Assembly: GCF_002878395.1 (NCBI RefSeq)
Contig: NC_061121.1
Location: 16,177,848-16,241,847, forward strand
Origin: Capsicum annuum
Lineage: Eukaryota; Streptophyta; Magnoliopsida; Solanales; Solanaceae
Reading direction: 5' to 3'
Length of the DNA: 64,000 nt
A program made the translations under genes and the position numbers. This document shows positions 11,455 through 24,227 of the stretch, one piece after another (positions within the stretch are counted from its first letter, which is position 1; each line of letters starts with the position of its first letter). A model generated the notes under the pieces. It had not been told where the DNA came from. It made no database searches and saw only the letters and a list, made by a program, of their open reading frames with translations.

Positions 11455-14400
11455 TTTTTCTAGGAATATGGTAGAAACCATCAGGGTGTTTGTAGATCCA
11501 GTAGTGATGTATGTTTTGGGTATGTCAATCCAGGCCACTGAGTCAGGGATTGTCCAAAAAGTGGTTAGGAGGGACATTCCAGTCGTCCCCCAGTTCTATT
11601 CGGTCACCCAACTCAGTAGGGTGCCGCTTCTAGTGCCATATGTGGTCAGCGCCCAAATAGATTATATGTACTTCAGTCCCGACGAGGTTAGGAAGATTCT
11701 CCTAATGTGATTACTTGTATGCTGCAAGTCTTTCATTTACATGTTTATGATTTACTAGACCCTAAAGCTTCTCTTTTTTTTGTAACCACTTATATAGCCA
11801 TCAACTTTGGAGTCAGTCCCAAAATCTTAGTAGACCCCTTCTTAGTGTCTACCCTAGTAGGCATCTCTTTGTAGCCAAGCAGGTATACAGGAAATGTCCG
11901 ATCATAATATCTCATAAAGTCACTTTAGTAGACCTTGCATAGTTAGTGATGACAGTTTTTGATGTCATTCTTAGTATGGATTGGCTCCATTTATGTTATG
12001 CTTCACCGGATTATAGAAACAAAATTGTTTATTTTCAGTTCCCAAATAAACCAATACTAGAATAAAGGGGTAGTACTTCAACACTTAGGGGTGAACTTAT
12101 TTCGTACCTTAGAGTGAGAAAGATGATATCCAAGGGGTGTGTCTACCATCTTGTTCAAGTTAAAGATTCCAATTTCGAGAATCCTAATCTTGAGTCAGTC
12201 TTAATAGTGAAGGAATTTCTAGATATTTTCCCTGAAGATCTTCCCAGAGTTTCTCTCGAAAGGGAAATTAACTTCGAAATACACCTTTTTATAGATACAC
12301 AACCTATCTCTATTCCTCCATATAGAATGTATCCAAACAAAATTAAAGAATTAAAGGAACAGTTTAAAGATCTCCTAATAAGGGATTCATTAGGCCCGAC
12401 ATTTCCCCATAGGGCACACCATTCCTATCCGTGCATAAGAAAGATGATTCTTTTAGAATGTTTATTGACTCCGTCAGTTGAACAAAGTCATAATCAAAAA
12501 CAAATACCCACTTCCCAGAATTTGATGACTTGTTTGACCAAGTTCAAGGTACCTATTATTTTTCTAAGATAGACCTTAGATCTGGCTATCATTAGCTCAG
12601 AGTTAGAGAATGTGACATTTTAAAAACAACTTTTAGAACCCGCTATGGTCACTTCGAGTTTCTAGTCATGTCCTTTGATTTTATGAATGCCCCAACAACC
12701 TTTATGGACTTGATTAATCAAGTGTTCGAGCAGTACTTGGATATGTTCGTCATAGTCTTTATTGATGACATTCTTGTCTACTCCCGTAATGAAAATAATC
12801 ATACAGACCACCTCAGAATAGTATTGCAGGCTCTTAGAGCCCATCAGTTGTTTGTAAAGTTTAGTAAGTGTGAATATTTGCTAATATGAGTAGCTTTCCT
12901 TGGCCATATTATTTTCGGCAATGGCATTAGAGTTAATCCTCAAAACATCATACCGGTGAGAAACTAGCCTAGACCCATATCTCTGTCAGATGTTAGGAGT
13001 TTCTTAGGTTTAGCTAGCTATTGTCGGTGGTTTGTTGAAGGGTTTTTATGTATTGCATCCCCTATGTCCAGTGACTCAAAATAATGTTAAGTTTTAGTGG
13101 TCATATTATATGTAAGAAGAGTTTTTAGGAGTTGAATACTCAACACACCAAACCTTAATTTTGATGCTACCAGATGGTTCAGACGGGTTTGTTGTGTACT
13201 GTGATGCTTCTAGAGTCAGTTTGGGGTATGTTTTGATGCAAAAGGTTAAAGTAGTAGCCTATGCCTCCAGACAACTTAAGCCCTATTAAAAGGATTACCC
13301 TAACCATGATCTTGACTTAGCAACTTTTAGTTTTGCCTGAAAGGTTTGGAGGCTTTATTTATGTGGGGTACATGTAGATTTGTTCGCGGATCACAAAAGC
13401 TTGCAGTATGTATTTTTGTAGAAAGATTTGAACTTGTACCAGAGGAGATAGTTAGAGTTATTCAAAGACTATGATATGATTATTTTGTATCATTCGAGAA
13501 AGGCTAATGTACAGGAAGATGCCCTATATAGATTGTATATAGGTAGTGTTGCTTATGTTGAGGATGATAACAAAAAGTTAGTTAGGGAAGTTCACCAGCT
13601 TTCTAGGTTAGGTATTTGTTTGGTTGATTCAGCTGAGGGTAAAATTTAGGTTCAGAATAGTTCAAAATCTTCTTTGGTTGCCAAAGTGAAAGAAAAGAAG
13701 GATAAGGATCCCATTCTGGTGAATCTGAAGGAGTTAGTAAGACATCAAAAAATAGAGATTTTCTCCCAAGGGGGAGATAGTATGTTGCATTGCTAGGGTA
13801 AATTATGTGTGACGTGTGTTGATGAGTTGAGACAATGAATTCTTGTAGAAGCACATGGTGTGCATTACTCGATTCATTCAGGGGACACAAAGATGTACCA
13901 CGATCTATGGAAAATCTTTTATTGGAATGCTATGAAGTGGGATATTACAGAGTTTGTAGCTAAGAGCTCCACTTGTCAACAGGTTAAGATTGAACATCAG
14001 AAGTTTAGTGGGTCTATGCAGGAGTTTAGTATTTCCACTTAGAAATGGGAGAAAGTTAACATGGATTTCGTGAAAGGTTTGCCTCGTACTCATTATCAGC
14101 ATGATTTAATTTGGGTCATTATGGACAAGATGAACAAATCAGCCCATTTTTTACCAGTTCAACTTCTTATTTAGCCGAGGACTATGCCAAGATCTATATT
14201 AGAGAGTTGGTTTGGTTGTACGATGTTTCGTTGTCTGTTATTTCAGATAGAGGTACTCAGTTTACCTTTCATTTTTGGAAAGCTTTTTAGAAGGGTCTTG
14301 GAACCCAAGTTCATCTCAGTACAACCTTACACCCTCAGATAAATAGTCAGGTAGAGAGGGATATTCAGACCCTTGAGGACATGTTGAGAGCATGTGTTGT

Positions 14401-15117
14401 TGACTTTAAGGGAAGTTGGGATGACTATTTGCCTTTGATTGAATTTGCATATAATAACAACTATTATTCTAGTATTTAGATACCTCTGTTTGAGGATCTA
14501 TACAGAAGGAGGTGTAGATCCCCAATTGGTTAGTTTAAGGTAGGTAAAACCGCTTTGATAGGGCCAGATTTGGTATTTGATGCTTTAGAGAAAGTTCGGT
14601 TAATCCGAGAGAGGCTTAAGGGAAACCAAAGCCGACATAAATCTTATGCAGATGGTAGGAGAAAGGATCTTGAGTTTCAAATTAGAGGTTTTATATATCT
14701 AAAGATCTCTCCCATGAAGGGGTAAAGAGGTTTGGTAAGAAGGGAAAGCTTAGTCCCCGATATATTAGCCCCTATAAAATTTTGATCTATTTTTAAAAGG
14801 TGGCTTATGAGCTTGAGTTTCCTGCAGACTTAGAATTAGTGCACCCAGTATTCCATATATCCTTATTGAATAAGTGTATTGGTGACCCAGATGTAGTTTT
14901 TCCCTTAGAAACTATAGATGTTAAGAACAACCTTTCCTATAAAGAAATTCCAGTCAAGATCCTTGATTGACAAGTTCATATACTAAGGAACAAACAAGTT
15001 TCACTAGTCAAGGTTTTTTGGCAGAATCAGTCTGTTGAAGGAGCCACTTGGGAAGCAAAAGCAGATATACGAACCAAGTATCTTTATCTTTTCTCTGCAA
15101 ACTCAGATTCTGCTTGA
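11455..15117 (+). pseudogene. gypsy A gag-pol remnant (zinc knuckle, protease, RT, RNase H, integrase, chromodomain-like end)
   Basis: The polyprotein would supply nucleocapsid, protease, reverse transcriptase/RNase H and integrase for replication of the element. Seen in order: a damaged CCHC knuckle near 11500 (CFGYVNPGH, then VRDCP), protease remnant near 11745 with DPKAS in place of the active-site motif, RT from 12114 (PISIPPYRM, LRVREC), the RT catalytic box [10 protein letters not shown] intact at about 12760, RNase H (CDASRVSLGYVLMQ near 13200), and integrase from about 13850 with one zinc-binding Cys replaced (KSSTCQQ), the motifs MDFVKG and SDRGTQF and the Glu in [12 protein letters not shown]. 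The end, VEGATWEAKADI near 15040, is the chromovirus C-terminal type. Many TAG stops and several frameshifts disable it. Most of gag is deleted. Confidence 0.9.
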
Positions 15118-15329
15118 GGTAGCAATCTTATTAGAATGTCTCTTTTTCATGATCAGTTTCAGCTGCATATCATTCTCATGTCAGTCATTCATTCACAAAA
15201 TCAATTTTGTCATGTGTCATGTTTCAGACTCAGCCATGTAATCATGTTTTCTTCACATATATTCAGCATGTAATCTTAATTCCCCAGTGCTTTTAGCTTA
15301 ATCAATCTAATTCAAGGACAAATGTTCCT

Positions 15330-15342
15330 AAGAGGGAGATAG
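15330..15342 (+). other. Polypurine tract of gypsy A
   Basis: AAGAGGGAGATAG lies directly before the 3' LTR start and would prime plus-strand DNA synthesis. Confidence 0.75.
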
Positions 15343-15689
15343 TTTAATACCCCAAAAATCTAAAACAATATTAGAACCATGTTTCAAGCTCATGAAAAGT
15401 GCATTATAGTCCCTTTATAGATTTATAAGTGAGTTTCATATGTATTAAGGCCTCAAATATCTCCCAACTATTAGACGAATAAATTATTCATTGCCGATTG
15501 AGTTTTCGAGAAGGATATTGCAATAGTCAATTTCAAATGAGCATATCTTTTATTATATTGAGAATTTTTTCCAAATCAAGACCCACTACATTATAAGAAA
15601 TTAAATTAGCTTTGCAACTATACCAATTTTTCCAAAATCAGATACATGGGTGAAAAGTTATGGCAATTTTAGTGGAAGGCAGTAGCCCA

Positions 15690-15960
15690 ACATGATTAGG
15701 CCGCGTTGCAGTGATGGACACAATTATGTTCTTCCTTTTCTAGTGAAGCACCACGATTGGCACCACGTCGCACCATCGGTCAAATTCATGTTATATGGGA
15801 CATCACGAAGGCATCACATCAAGCCAAGGTGCTAAATCAAGATTGTTTATTTCCAGTGGCGCAACGCGGTAGCACTGCATCACGCCGTTGGATAAAATGG
15901 GGATTTTCCTATTCCAGTGTCGGAACGCGATAAGCACCGCGTCGCGCCGGCTTGCTAAAT
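15690..15960 (+). promoter_or_regulatory. CpG-rich word array in U3 of gypsy A 3' LTR
   Basis: The counterpart of 9300-9550, with GCCGCGTTGC, CACCACGTCGC, GCGCAACGCGG and GCACCGCGTCGCGCC words about 350 bp into the LTR. Confidence 0.4.
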
Positions 15961-16214
15961 TATGATTTCCAGTTTTAGTTTTGAGTTTTAATCACAAGGG
16001 TAGTTTACTCTTTTCCCCAAGCCCCAAATCGTGTTAAACAACGAATTTAACCTATCCTTAGCATATTATATTAATTTTTCATCAATTTACTCTCCAATAA
16101 AACTCTAAGCTTAAACATTTAACTTCAAGAAACTCCAAAATTCACCATTCCTTTTCCCAAGATAACATAAATTAAAGGTTCCAAATTCAAGAACTTTTAA
16201 GAATTATTAAATTG

Positions 16215-16257
16215 AGGTATGTTAAACGTTCATCCATGGGTCTCTTTTACCCATGGA
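16215..16257 (+). promoter_or_regulatory. Donor-like AGGTATGT plus perfect 25-nt hairpin, gypsy A 3' LTR
   Basis: AG|GTATGT at 16215-16222. The hairpin at 16233-16257 has perfect 9-bp arms TCCATGGGT and ACCCATGGA and loop CTCTTTT. Confidence 0.55.
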
Positions 16258-17435
16258 GTCCAAGAATCTAATTTTAAATTCAAAGTTATGATTTCTACAA
16301 GTTATTAATATTTTTAACCATGAACCTCCATGAATTGTGATTCTATACCATCTTTACATGAAATTGTTGTTGTTATTAAACCCCACATGTTTGAATGATG
16401 TTGTTCGCTGATTTAAATCATGAATAAATAATGTTGTTGTTGAAATTATGCTATTGCTACAAGTTTTAAACTATTCTCATGCTTAGCTTAAACTATGAAT
16501 ATTAAGTGTTTGATGAAATGCCTACAAGAATGAATTTTGAATAAATGCTTTCATGCTAAGTCCCCGAAGTTTTAGTACTATTTTTCTATTATTCCTATCG
16601 AGTCCTGGGGTTATGAATACCTGAAAACATAGCTATTTACTTAGTCTTAGTATCTTCAGAATAGTTTCAAATATATTATGAGCATTATGGGTTCAGTCAG
16701 TTATCATAATCAATTAAACTTAGAACAGTTTAGTACTCCGAGTCAGTTAAGTTGGGAGTAGGATTTAGCACTGAGAGAACCATGGGATGGGGGCCCACCT
16801 GCTAGTTGAGAGTATGACCTTTAGTAGAAGTCCTTGCGTTCCATAACTATGTTACCAGGGTAGGTTGAGATGTTAACCTTCCATTTGAGGTTTGATCTCA
16901 TACGGGTACCTGCTAGTTGAGTGTAACCTCTTACTCCTTTGGGACAACACTTAAATGGATCCATAAAGCTAGTGTTAGTACCTGTGGCACGGTACTGACA
17001 CTCTTCCAACTAGGGTTACAGGTTGGACTCCAAATTGCTCATTGGGGCATATCAGTTATATGATAGCTCCCACAGTCTCAGTCTAGTAATTAGCTCAGTA
17101 ATTTAGTTTCAGTTTTGCTTGACCATAACATATAGATATCAGTTATTAATTTATCAGTATTCAGTATTTTAGTTTATAAATTATATCCCAAACATGTTTT
17201 ATGCTTGGTCATGCATTCTCAGTATGTACAGATTTCATGCATTTTATTCAGTACTTCTTGCTACTCATTCAGTCAGTTATTGACATGAAGTCATGCATAG
17301 CAGCCTACCTCATTTAGCATACCAGTACCTTCAAAGTAATGATATTATACTTATTTCTTGTGCTATGATGTATCAATTATAAGTTCAGACACTTAGTTCC
17401 CGAATCGCGTATAGACTTTTCAGACTATCAGCCTT

Positions 17436-18187
17436 AGTAGTGGTGAGTCCTCATACTACGAGGACATGGTTTGTTTATCTCAGTTATTTCATCATTTTTA
17501 GTATTTCCCATTAAGTTGGAGTTAGTTGGGGGTTTGCTCTATCATCTCCATGGTTAGTCGGTAGAGGCTTTTCAGACTAGTACAGACAGTTAGTCAGTCT
17601 TTAGTTTTTAGTTATCATTGTCAGATGTTTTTCAGTATGTTTTACCGACTTTATCAGAACTGTGATTTAAAATCCTTATGGAATTTCTTACTTAAGTTTT
17701 GCACACGTTCATTTTTTATCAGTTTATTCAGTGCTCACAGCAGGTACTAGCTCATGAGTTAGCTTGTGGACCCTCAGGACTATAAGTACCATGTGGCGCC
17801 CAGGGTGAACTCTTTAGGCATTACACTTTCTATAGCGCTTGCTTACACAAGTTAAGCCTCAATTTATTATTATTGATAAACCCTATCTTGTATGAAATAA
17901 GGTATTTATTGACTTCTTTCATGTTTAAGTGGCTAAATAATTTACTTAACACTTGTTCAAAGTAATGAGATTAACTCAATAGTCACCCCAGTATTTTCTT
18001 TAATCTTGATACCCAACATAGTACCAACTTCTCCAAGATTCTCCATTTTAAATGTTAAATATAAAAATCACTTATGATTTTTTAATTAGTTCTTTTGATC
18101 AACATATTGATAATATATCACACAAAATAACATATCCCTCAAAATTGAGAGTTGGGTCAGACCAAATGTTAAGTCTAATAGTGACTT
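17436..18187 (+). repeat. Tandem duplication, unit 1 (LTR end plus flank)
   Basis: 752 bp containing the last 390 bases of the gypsy A 3' LTR and about 360 bases of flanking DNA. It is repeated immediately downstream. Confidence 0.9.
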
Positions 18188-18941
18188 AGCAGTGGCGAGT
18201 CATCATACTTCGAGGACATGGTTTATTTATCTCAGTTATTTCATCATTTTCAGTATTTTTCCATTCAGTTGGAGTTAGTTGGGGGTTTGTCCTATTAGCT
18301 CCATGGTTAGTCAGTAGAGGCTTTTCAGGCTAGTACAAACAGTTAGTCAGTCTTCAGTTTTTAGTTATCATTGTAAGACATTTATCAGTATATTTTATAG
18401 ACTTTATCAGAACTATGATTTATAAACCTTATGACATTCCTTAGTTAAGTTCCACACATGTTCTTTTTTATCAATTTATTCAATGCTCACAGCAGGTACT
18501 ATCTTATGGTTTAGCTTGTGGTCTTTTGGGACTGTAAGCACCATGTGGCACCAGGGTATACTCTTGAGGCTTTACACTTCCTATAGCTCTTGCTAACACA
18601 AGTTAAGCCTCAATTTATTGTTATTATTGGTAAACCCTATCTTGGATCAAATAAGGTACTTATTGACTTTTTCTATGTTTAAGTGGCTAAATAATTTACT
18701 TAGCACTTGTTCAAAGTAATGAAATTAACTCAATAGTCATCCCAGTATTTTCTTTAATCGTGATACCCAACATAGTACCAACTTCTCCAAGATCCTCCAT
18801 TTTAAATGTTAAATATAAAAATCTCTTATGATTTTTTAATTAGTTCTTTTGATCAACATATCGATAAATTATCACACAAAATAACATATCCTTCAAAATT
18901 GAGAGTTGGGCCATACCAAATGTTAAGTGTAATAGTGACTT
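18188..18941 (+). repeat. Tandem duplication, unit 2
   Basis: Starts AGCAGTGGCGAG, equivalent to AGTAGTGGTGAG at 17436, and ends at the same AATAGTGACTT as unit 1. It includes a second copy of the LTR end (GGCTTTACA near 18570). Confidence 0.9.
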
Positions 18942-19100
18942 CTAATCAGAAGCAAGAAACTCCCATAATTTAAATATTTCAAGAGTCATAACCATCGCTT
19001 ATGGGAACTAGATTCACAATTAGGTAAACTATACAAAATTATTGTGCTTCTTTTGAAACGTCAAACTCATAAAGGTCTTTAACCTTTAAACAACATCAAG

Positions 19101-22100
19101 CAATAACAGTAACAAAAATAACAAACCCTGTATATTCCCCTATAGTGGGGTTTGGGAAGGATAGAATGTACGCAGTCCATACCACTACTTCCAAAGAAGT
19201 AAAGAGGCTATTTTTGATAGACCCTCAGCCCTAGACAAAGGACAATAGACAAAAACATCTAAATTATGAAACATGATAAAAATAACAGAGGTACGACATC
19301 CACAAAAATATTGTACATTACTAAACAAAGAACACCCCCTCCCCCTAACTCTAAAAGTAACAGTCAAGCTGCACCAAAGCCCTCCTAACTACTGACTACG
19401 ACTCATCTACACACCTTAGCCCTCTATCCTAGTGTTTTTGTGCCATATCTTCCCATCAAGGGTCATATCCTTAGTAAGCTGTAACTAAATCCATGTCACT
19501 TCTAATCGCTTCTCTCTAATATTTGTTCGGTCTACCCCTACCCCGCTTGAAACTATCCAAAGCCAATTTCTCACATCTAAGAACCAGGGATCTGTTCCCC
19601 TCCTCATCACATGATCAAACCATCTCAACGTTACTTTCCAAATTTTATCCTCCTCCGGCACCACTCCTACTTCTCTCGAATAATCTCTTTCCTAACCCTG
19701 TCAACCCTTGTAAATCCACACATCCAACATAACATCCTCATTTCTTCCACTGTCAACTTTTGAAAGTGAGAATTCTTAATCGGCCAACACTCCGCTCCAT
19801 ACAATATAGTCAGTCGGACTACAACTATATAAAGTTTGCCTTTAAGTTGGGAGCACTTTCTTATCGCATAAAATTCTTGAAGCAAGCCTCAATTTCATAA
19901 AAATCTACCCCAATATGGAGAGAGATATCCTCATCAATCTATTTATTCCCCTGAATCATAGACATAAGATACTTATAACTATCCTCTTTTTAGAAACTGC
20001 CTGGGAGTCCAACTTTACTACCACCTCATCCTTTTGATTCGAGTCACTAAACTTGCACTCCAAGTACTCTATCTTGGTCCTACTCAACCTAAATCATTTA
20101 GAATCTAGGGTTTGTCTCCAAACCCCTAGCTTATCATTAACACCTCGCTACGACTTATCAATAAAAACTACATCATCCACAAAAGCCATACACCAAGACA
20201 TCTTTTCTTGTATACTCCACGTCAACACATGCATCACCAAGGCGAATAAAAACTGACTAAGATTGATCCTTGGTGCAAACCTATCAAGACCGAGAAATGC
20301 CCAGAATATCCTTACACAGTCCTTACTCAAGTCCTCCCCTCCTCATAAATGTCCTTAATCGCTTTGATGTAGACCACAGGGACCCCCCACCTCCAAGCAT
20401 CTATAAAGAACCTCCATAGGGACTTTGTCATACGCCTTTTCCAAGTCGATAAATACTATGTGAAGATCTCTTTTCCTTTCTCTATGCTGCTCTACCAGTC
20501 TCTACACTAGGTGAATTGCCTCAGTCATCGAGCGACCAGGCATAAATCCAAAATAATTCTCTAAAATAGACACTACTTCCTAAACCTCATCTCTACCACT
20601 CTCTCCCGAATCTTCATTGTTTGACTTAACAACTTAATACCATGGTAGTTATTACAACTCTAAATATCACCTTTGTTATTATATAAAGGAATCATCATTC
20701 TCCATTTCCATACCTCAGGCATCTTTGAGGACTTGAAAATGTTGTTACACAAATTGGTTAGCCATATCAAACCTGCCCCACTAGAAAACTTCCAAAAATC
20801 TAATGGAATCTCATCGGCCCCATTGCCTTGCCCCTTCACATCTTGCAAATAGCATTACTGAACTCCTCTTTCTTAAAATACCAATAATATACAAAATGTC
20901 GACACTTCTCAGTGTGCTCTTACTCCCCTAACACAATGCCTTTGTCCCCCTCATCATTCAAGAGCCTATGAAAATACGACTGCTATTTTTTCTTAATAAT
21001 AGTGTCTTCTACCAATACTCTGCCATCCTCCCCCTGAATGCACTTCACTTGGTATAGATCCCGACCCTTTCGCTTCCTAGCCTTGGCAAGCCTAAACAAC
21101 CGCTTTTCCTTGTCTCTCTCCTCTAATCCCATATACAAACTCTCAAAAGCTGCTGTCTTAGTAGCCGTAACTGCTAACTTAGACTCTTTCTTAGCTAACT
21201 TATACTCCTCCATACTCATCCTATTCTCTTCTTCATCCTTACTCTCAACCAACTAAGCATAAGCCACCTTCTTTATCTCTACCTTCTTCTTAACTTCTTT
21301 ATTCCACCACTAATCCCCCCGGTACTCGCCAGAACAGCCCCTTGAGACACTCAACACCTATCTAGCAGTCTCTTTAATACAACTAACAAGCCCTATCCAA
21401 CATACTATCCATATCCCCCTACACTCCCAAGCCCCTATCCCCTCTAACTTTATCCCTACCTCTAATTCACTAACCAGAGTCAAGCAACCCTTCCTAACTC
21501 TAGGCCGACCCTCTTAGCCTTATGCCCTCTTGCCCTTCTTGATAACCAAGTCCATCACCAAAACTCTATGCTGGGTTACAAGATTCTCACTCAGAATTAT
21601 CTTACAATCCTTATATTTTGATCTATCCCACTTCCTAAGTAGAAAAAAGTCAATCTGAGTCTTGGCTAACCTACTACGAAAAGTAACTAGATGCTCTTTT
21701 TTTTTTCAAAAAGATGGAATTCACTACCACTAAGCCAAAGGCCCTTATAAAATCCAAAAGAGCAGCTCCCTCATCATTCCTATCCCTGAACCCAAAGCCT
21801 TCATGCACATTATCATGACCTATCAACAATGACCCAATGTGTCCATTGATATCCCCTTCTATGAAAATCTTCTCTAAACTAGGCTCGCCTCTTACCACCT
21901 CATCCAAAACCTTTCAAAATATCTTCTTCTCCTCCTCATCCATACCCACCTGTAGCGTGTAAGAACTACAACTTTTTAAAGTAAACTCCCCAATGACCAA
22001 CTTAATAGTCTTTACCCTATCACTAACCCTTTTAACCTCCACTACCTGCCCCCTAAGATCTTCATCTACTAAGATACCTACGCCATTCCTATGCTTGTCA

Positions 22101-22400
22101 CTACCTGAGTACCACAACTTGTACCCATCCACATCCCTAGCCTTAGAACCTACCCACTTGGTCTCCTGGATACAAGCAATATTAATCTTTCTGTTCCTAA
22201 TAATCCTTACCAATTCTATTGACTTATCCAGAAAGGTCCCTATGTTCCACGACCCTACCCTTAACCTATCATCTCTTGTATCCCCTTCCCTAATACCTCA
22301 CACTCCGTTTCTCAAACCTAACCTAACACCAAACCTCGACCCAGGCCCCCGCCCCCCGAGCATGGCGCTATTCCACCATTTGCCACCCAAGCCACTACTT
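19101..22400 (-). mobile_element. RTE-like LINE (non-LTR retrotransposon), minus strand
   Basis: Runs from the start region near 22363 down to a 3' end at about 19101-19200. The 3' end has a GGGGTTTG-type terminal word and a TTG/TTA-rich simple tail instead of poly(A), as in plant RTE elements. It has one ORF with an N-terminal endonuclease and a C-terminal reverse transcriptase. I could not define a target duplication. Confidence 0.85.
19660..22363 (-). pseudogene. LINE endonuclease-reverse transcriptase ORF, broken
   Basis: The protein would nick the target and reverse transcribe the element RNA. A plausible start ATG is at 22363, followed by a Gly/Arg-rich leader in frame with the apurinic-like endonuclease (VGSWNIGTF, IACIQETKWVGSKARD with the metal-binding Glu, GDINGHIG, about 21670-22290). 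A Lys/Glu-rich linker follows (20983-21252), then RT motifs ADEIPLDFWK and MMIPLYNNKGDI (about 20660-20830), NYHGIKLLS (near 20650) and a catalytic box MAFVDDVVFID (near 20180). The C-terminus GAECWPIKNSHFQKL and MRMLCWMCGFTR is at 19667-19885. There are several frameshifts and stops (an early TGA in the leader is in the same frame as the endonuclease). The RTE clade is inferred from the short size, domain order and tail. Confidence 0.85.
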
Positions 22401-23297
22401 AACAAAAAGAACACAGAATGCTAAAAAATAGCAATAACAATAAAAGGCATATGCAAATCACAAAATACAATCAAATTTCAAAAAAAACAAATGTTGGACA
22501 CCAATACACAAAAACAGATAGGCCACAACAAATTAACCTACACAAATTACAAGCAATGAAGACATCGAAAAAAGTACAATAAATTAAAGTGTGATAAAAT
22601 AAAGTTCAAAGGTTAGAAGTCACCGCGATACGTGGATCAAGTACTCAGTTCTTGCTTGCTAAGCGGAATTTTGACAAATTGGTGTAGAAATTGATCGCCG
22701 GAATAACATAATTGGAAATTTGCTGGAAGGTCGTTGGGCATTAACGTCGCCAAAAATTTGCCGAAAGGTCACCGGACAGTCGCCGGTTCAAAGCGGTCTA
22801 AGGGTCGCCATCATCGGACATGTTTTATTAGAAAAACTCCACAACTAAAAGATTTTAAATTTCATCAAGTCTATATTTGACTTCATTAAATCTCTCCCAA
22901 TCCCAATTTTAAGTTCCAAACATAAACTTTCAAATTATATAGAAGAGTTGGGCTTCTGAACGTAGCCTCTTCAACAAGCACAGAATAAAAACTTTTTATT
23001 TGAAGTCGTTTTAAGTACTATTCAACCAAAAAAATTGTTGTATAGTTGACAACATCCTGTAAATCTTTGACTCCTTTGTCTTACTGTTCTATTCCAAAAA
23101 CCATAATCACTATTAATAGGTGTTCAATTTAAATTTGTTGGAAGATTTATCAATTTTTTTTAATCGTCATGACTCCTTGTTGTGTCAATCTACCACACGA
23201 AAGATCATTTCGTTGAAATAAAACATAAAGCAACCATCATAAATTCAAACAAACTTCATTAAACAGTGTCTTCTTTATCAAAATATCATTTTTAGAT
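22401..23297. other. Unassigned stretch between the LINE and repeat copy 2
   Basis: 22401-22830 may be LINE 5' untranslated sequence; 22690-22830 is locally GC-rich with CGCC and GGCGAC words. 22830-23297 is AT-rich with nothing recognisable. Confidence 0.4.
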
Positions 23298-23836
23298 TGT
23301 TGGAACATATGATTCATGAACACATATACAAATATACGAAGAATAACACAAAAATAAAGGATTAATAATTTGAACAACAAAAATAGAATTAAAGGCTTGA
23401 AACACACATGGAATACTTTCCTAAAAATAATATTTTCTCTATCTTCTCTTCGAGATTGCTATGGGATTTAACGCAAATAGATTTAGTGGATATGACAAGC
23501 CTTTGGGTTTCTGTACCAAGCAAATAGTAAAGATAAACCTATTGAAAAACAAGAACTCAAAAGCTTAATCTTTTTTGGGGAAGAAAAAGTTTATTTGTAG
23601 AGAGTTGACAAGAAAGAAAAGTCATTGCAACTTTTTTTTACAAAGTAACACTCGAAAAGTTTATATAATTAAACTTTTAACCACATATCCTTTCATAAGA
23701 GACAAACCATCAACAAAAGACATATCCTTTCATAAAAGTCAAACCATTTTATCGGAAGAAAACTCTTCATTCAAAAAGACACATCTTATTAAAAAGACAC
23801 CTCTTCGTAAAATACATTTAGTAATTTAATTTGAAC
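23298..23836 (+). repeat. Long direct repeat, copy 2 (empty-site copy)
   Basis: Homologous to 7051-7925, also TGTTGGAA...AACA. Near 23785 it reads CACATCTTATTAAAAAG, the unfilled Stowaway target. Confidence 0.6.
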
Positions 23837-24222
23837 AAAAATCCTACATAAACTCCATGTGAGGATTAATCTCTAAAGTTCAACTTTTCCTTGGTGAAGA
23901 TTTAAATACATGACTCTGCCTGTTCAAATTGGTGCCTCTTTTTGATGTTTTGACACTTCCAAATTCCATGTTTCGAATAAGATTTGTGAAGATCTAAAGT
24001 TGACATCAACTTCTCCTGTCGGTGATGCAACCTTAATTTTAGATAGATTGATTTGTACTCTCACCAACATCAGTGGTATGGCTAAAAGAAGCTCTAGAAG
24101 CATGCAAATAAAAAGGTTTGGTAACTTTAAAAAAAAATTTCCTTATACACCTTCCATCCCCAATATAATTGCAAAATTTGATTTATACAAATTAAATGAC
24201 CTCATTGGAAATTTAATATTGA
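23837..24222. other. Unassigned stretch before copia 1
   Basis: A 77-codon frame at 24000-24233 has no recognisable motif and overlaps the LTR border of copia 1. Nothing else is seen. Confidence 0.45.
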
Positions 24223-24227
24223 GTAAC

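Larger units (their letters stand above)
8945..17825 (+). mobile_element. gypsy A: Ty3/gypsy chromovirus (Tekay/Del-like), decayed
   Basis: Two LTRs of about 2.48 kb in direct orientation flank a degenerate pol in the order protease, reverse transcriptase, RNase H, integrase, with a chromodomain-type C-terminus. The LTR begins TATAATACC/TTTAATACC (from TGTAATACC) and ends GGCATTACA. CTTTC follows the right border at 17826 and lies one base outside the left border at 8939-8943, a probable target duplication. A deletion removed the end of the 5' LTR, the primer-binding site and most of gag. Confidence 0.9.
15343..17825 (+). repeat. gypsy A 3' LTR, complete
   Basis: 2483 bp, begins TTTAATACCCC and ends GGCATTACA. 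Its last 390 bases, with flanking DNA, are duplicated downstream. Confidence 0.9.

Noticed and set aside
10424..17009. A 62-codon minus-strand frame present in both gypsy A LTRs (10424-10612 and 16821-17009), both starting MEECQYR
   Set aside because: It is antisense to the LTR, is explained by LTR homology, and has no known domain.
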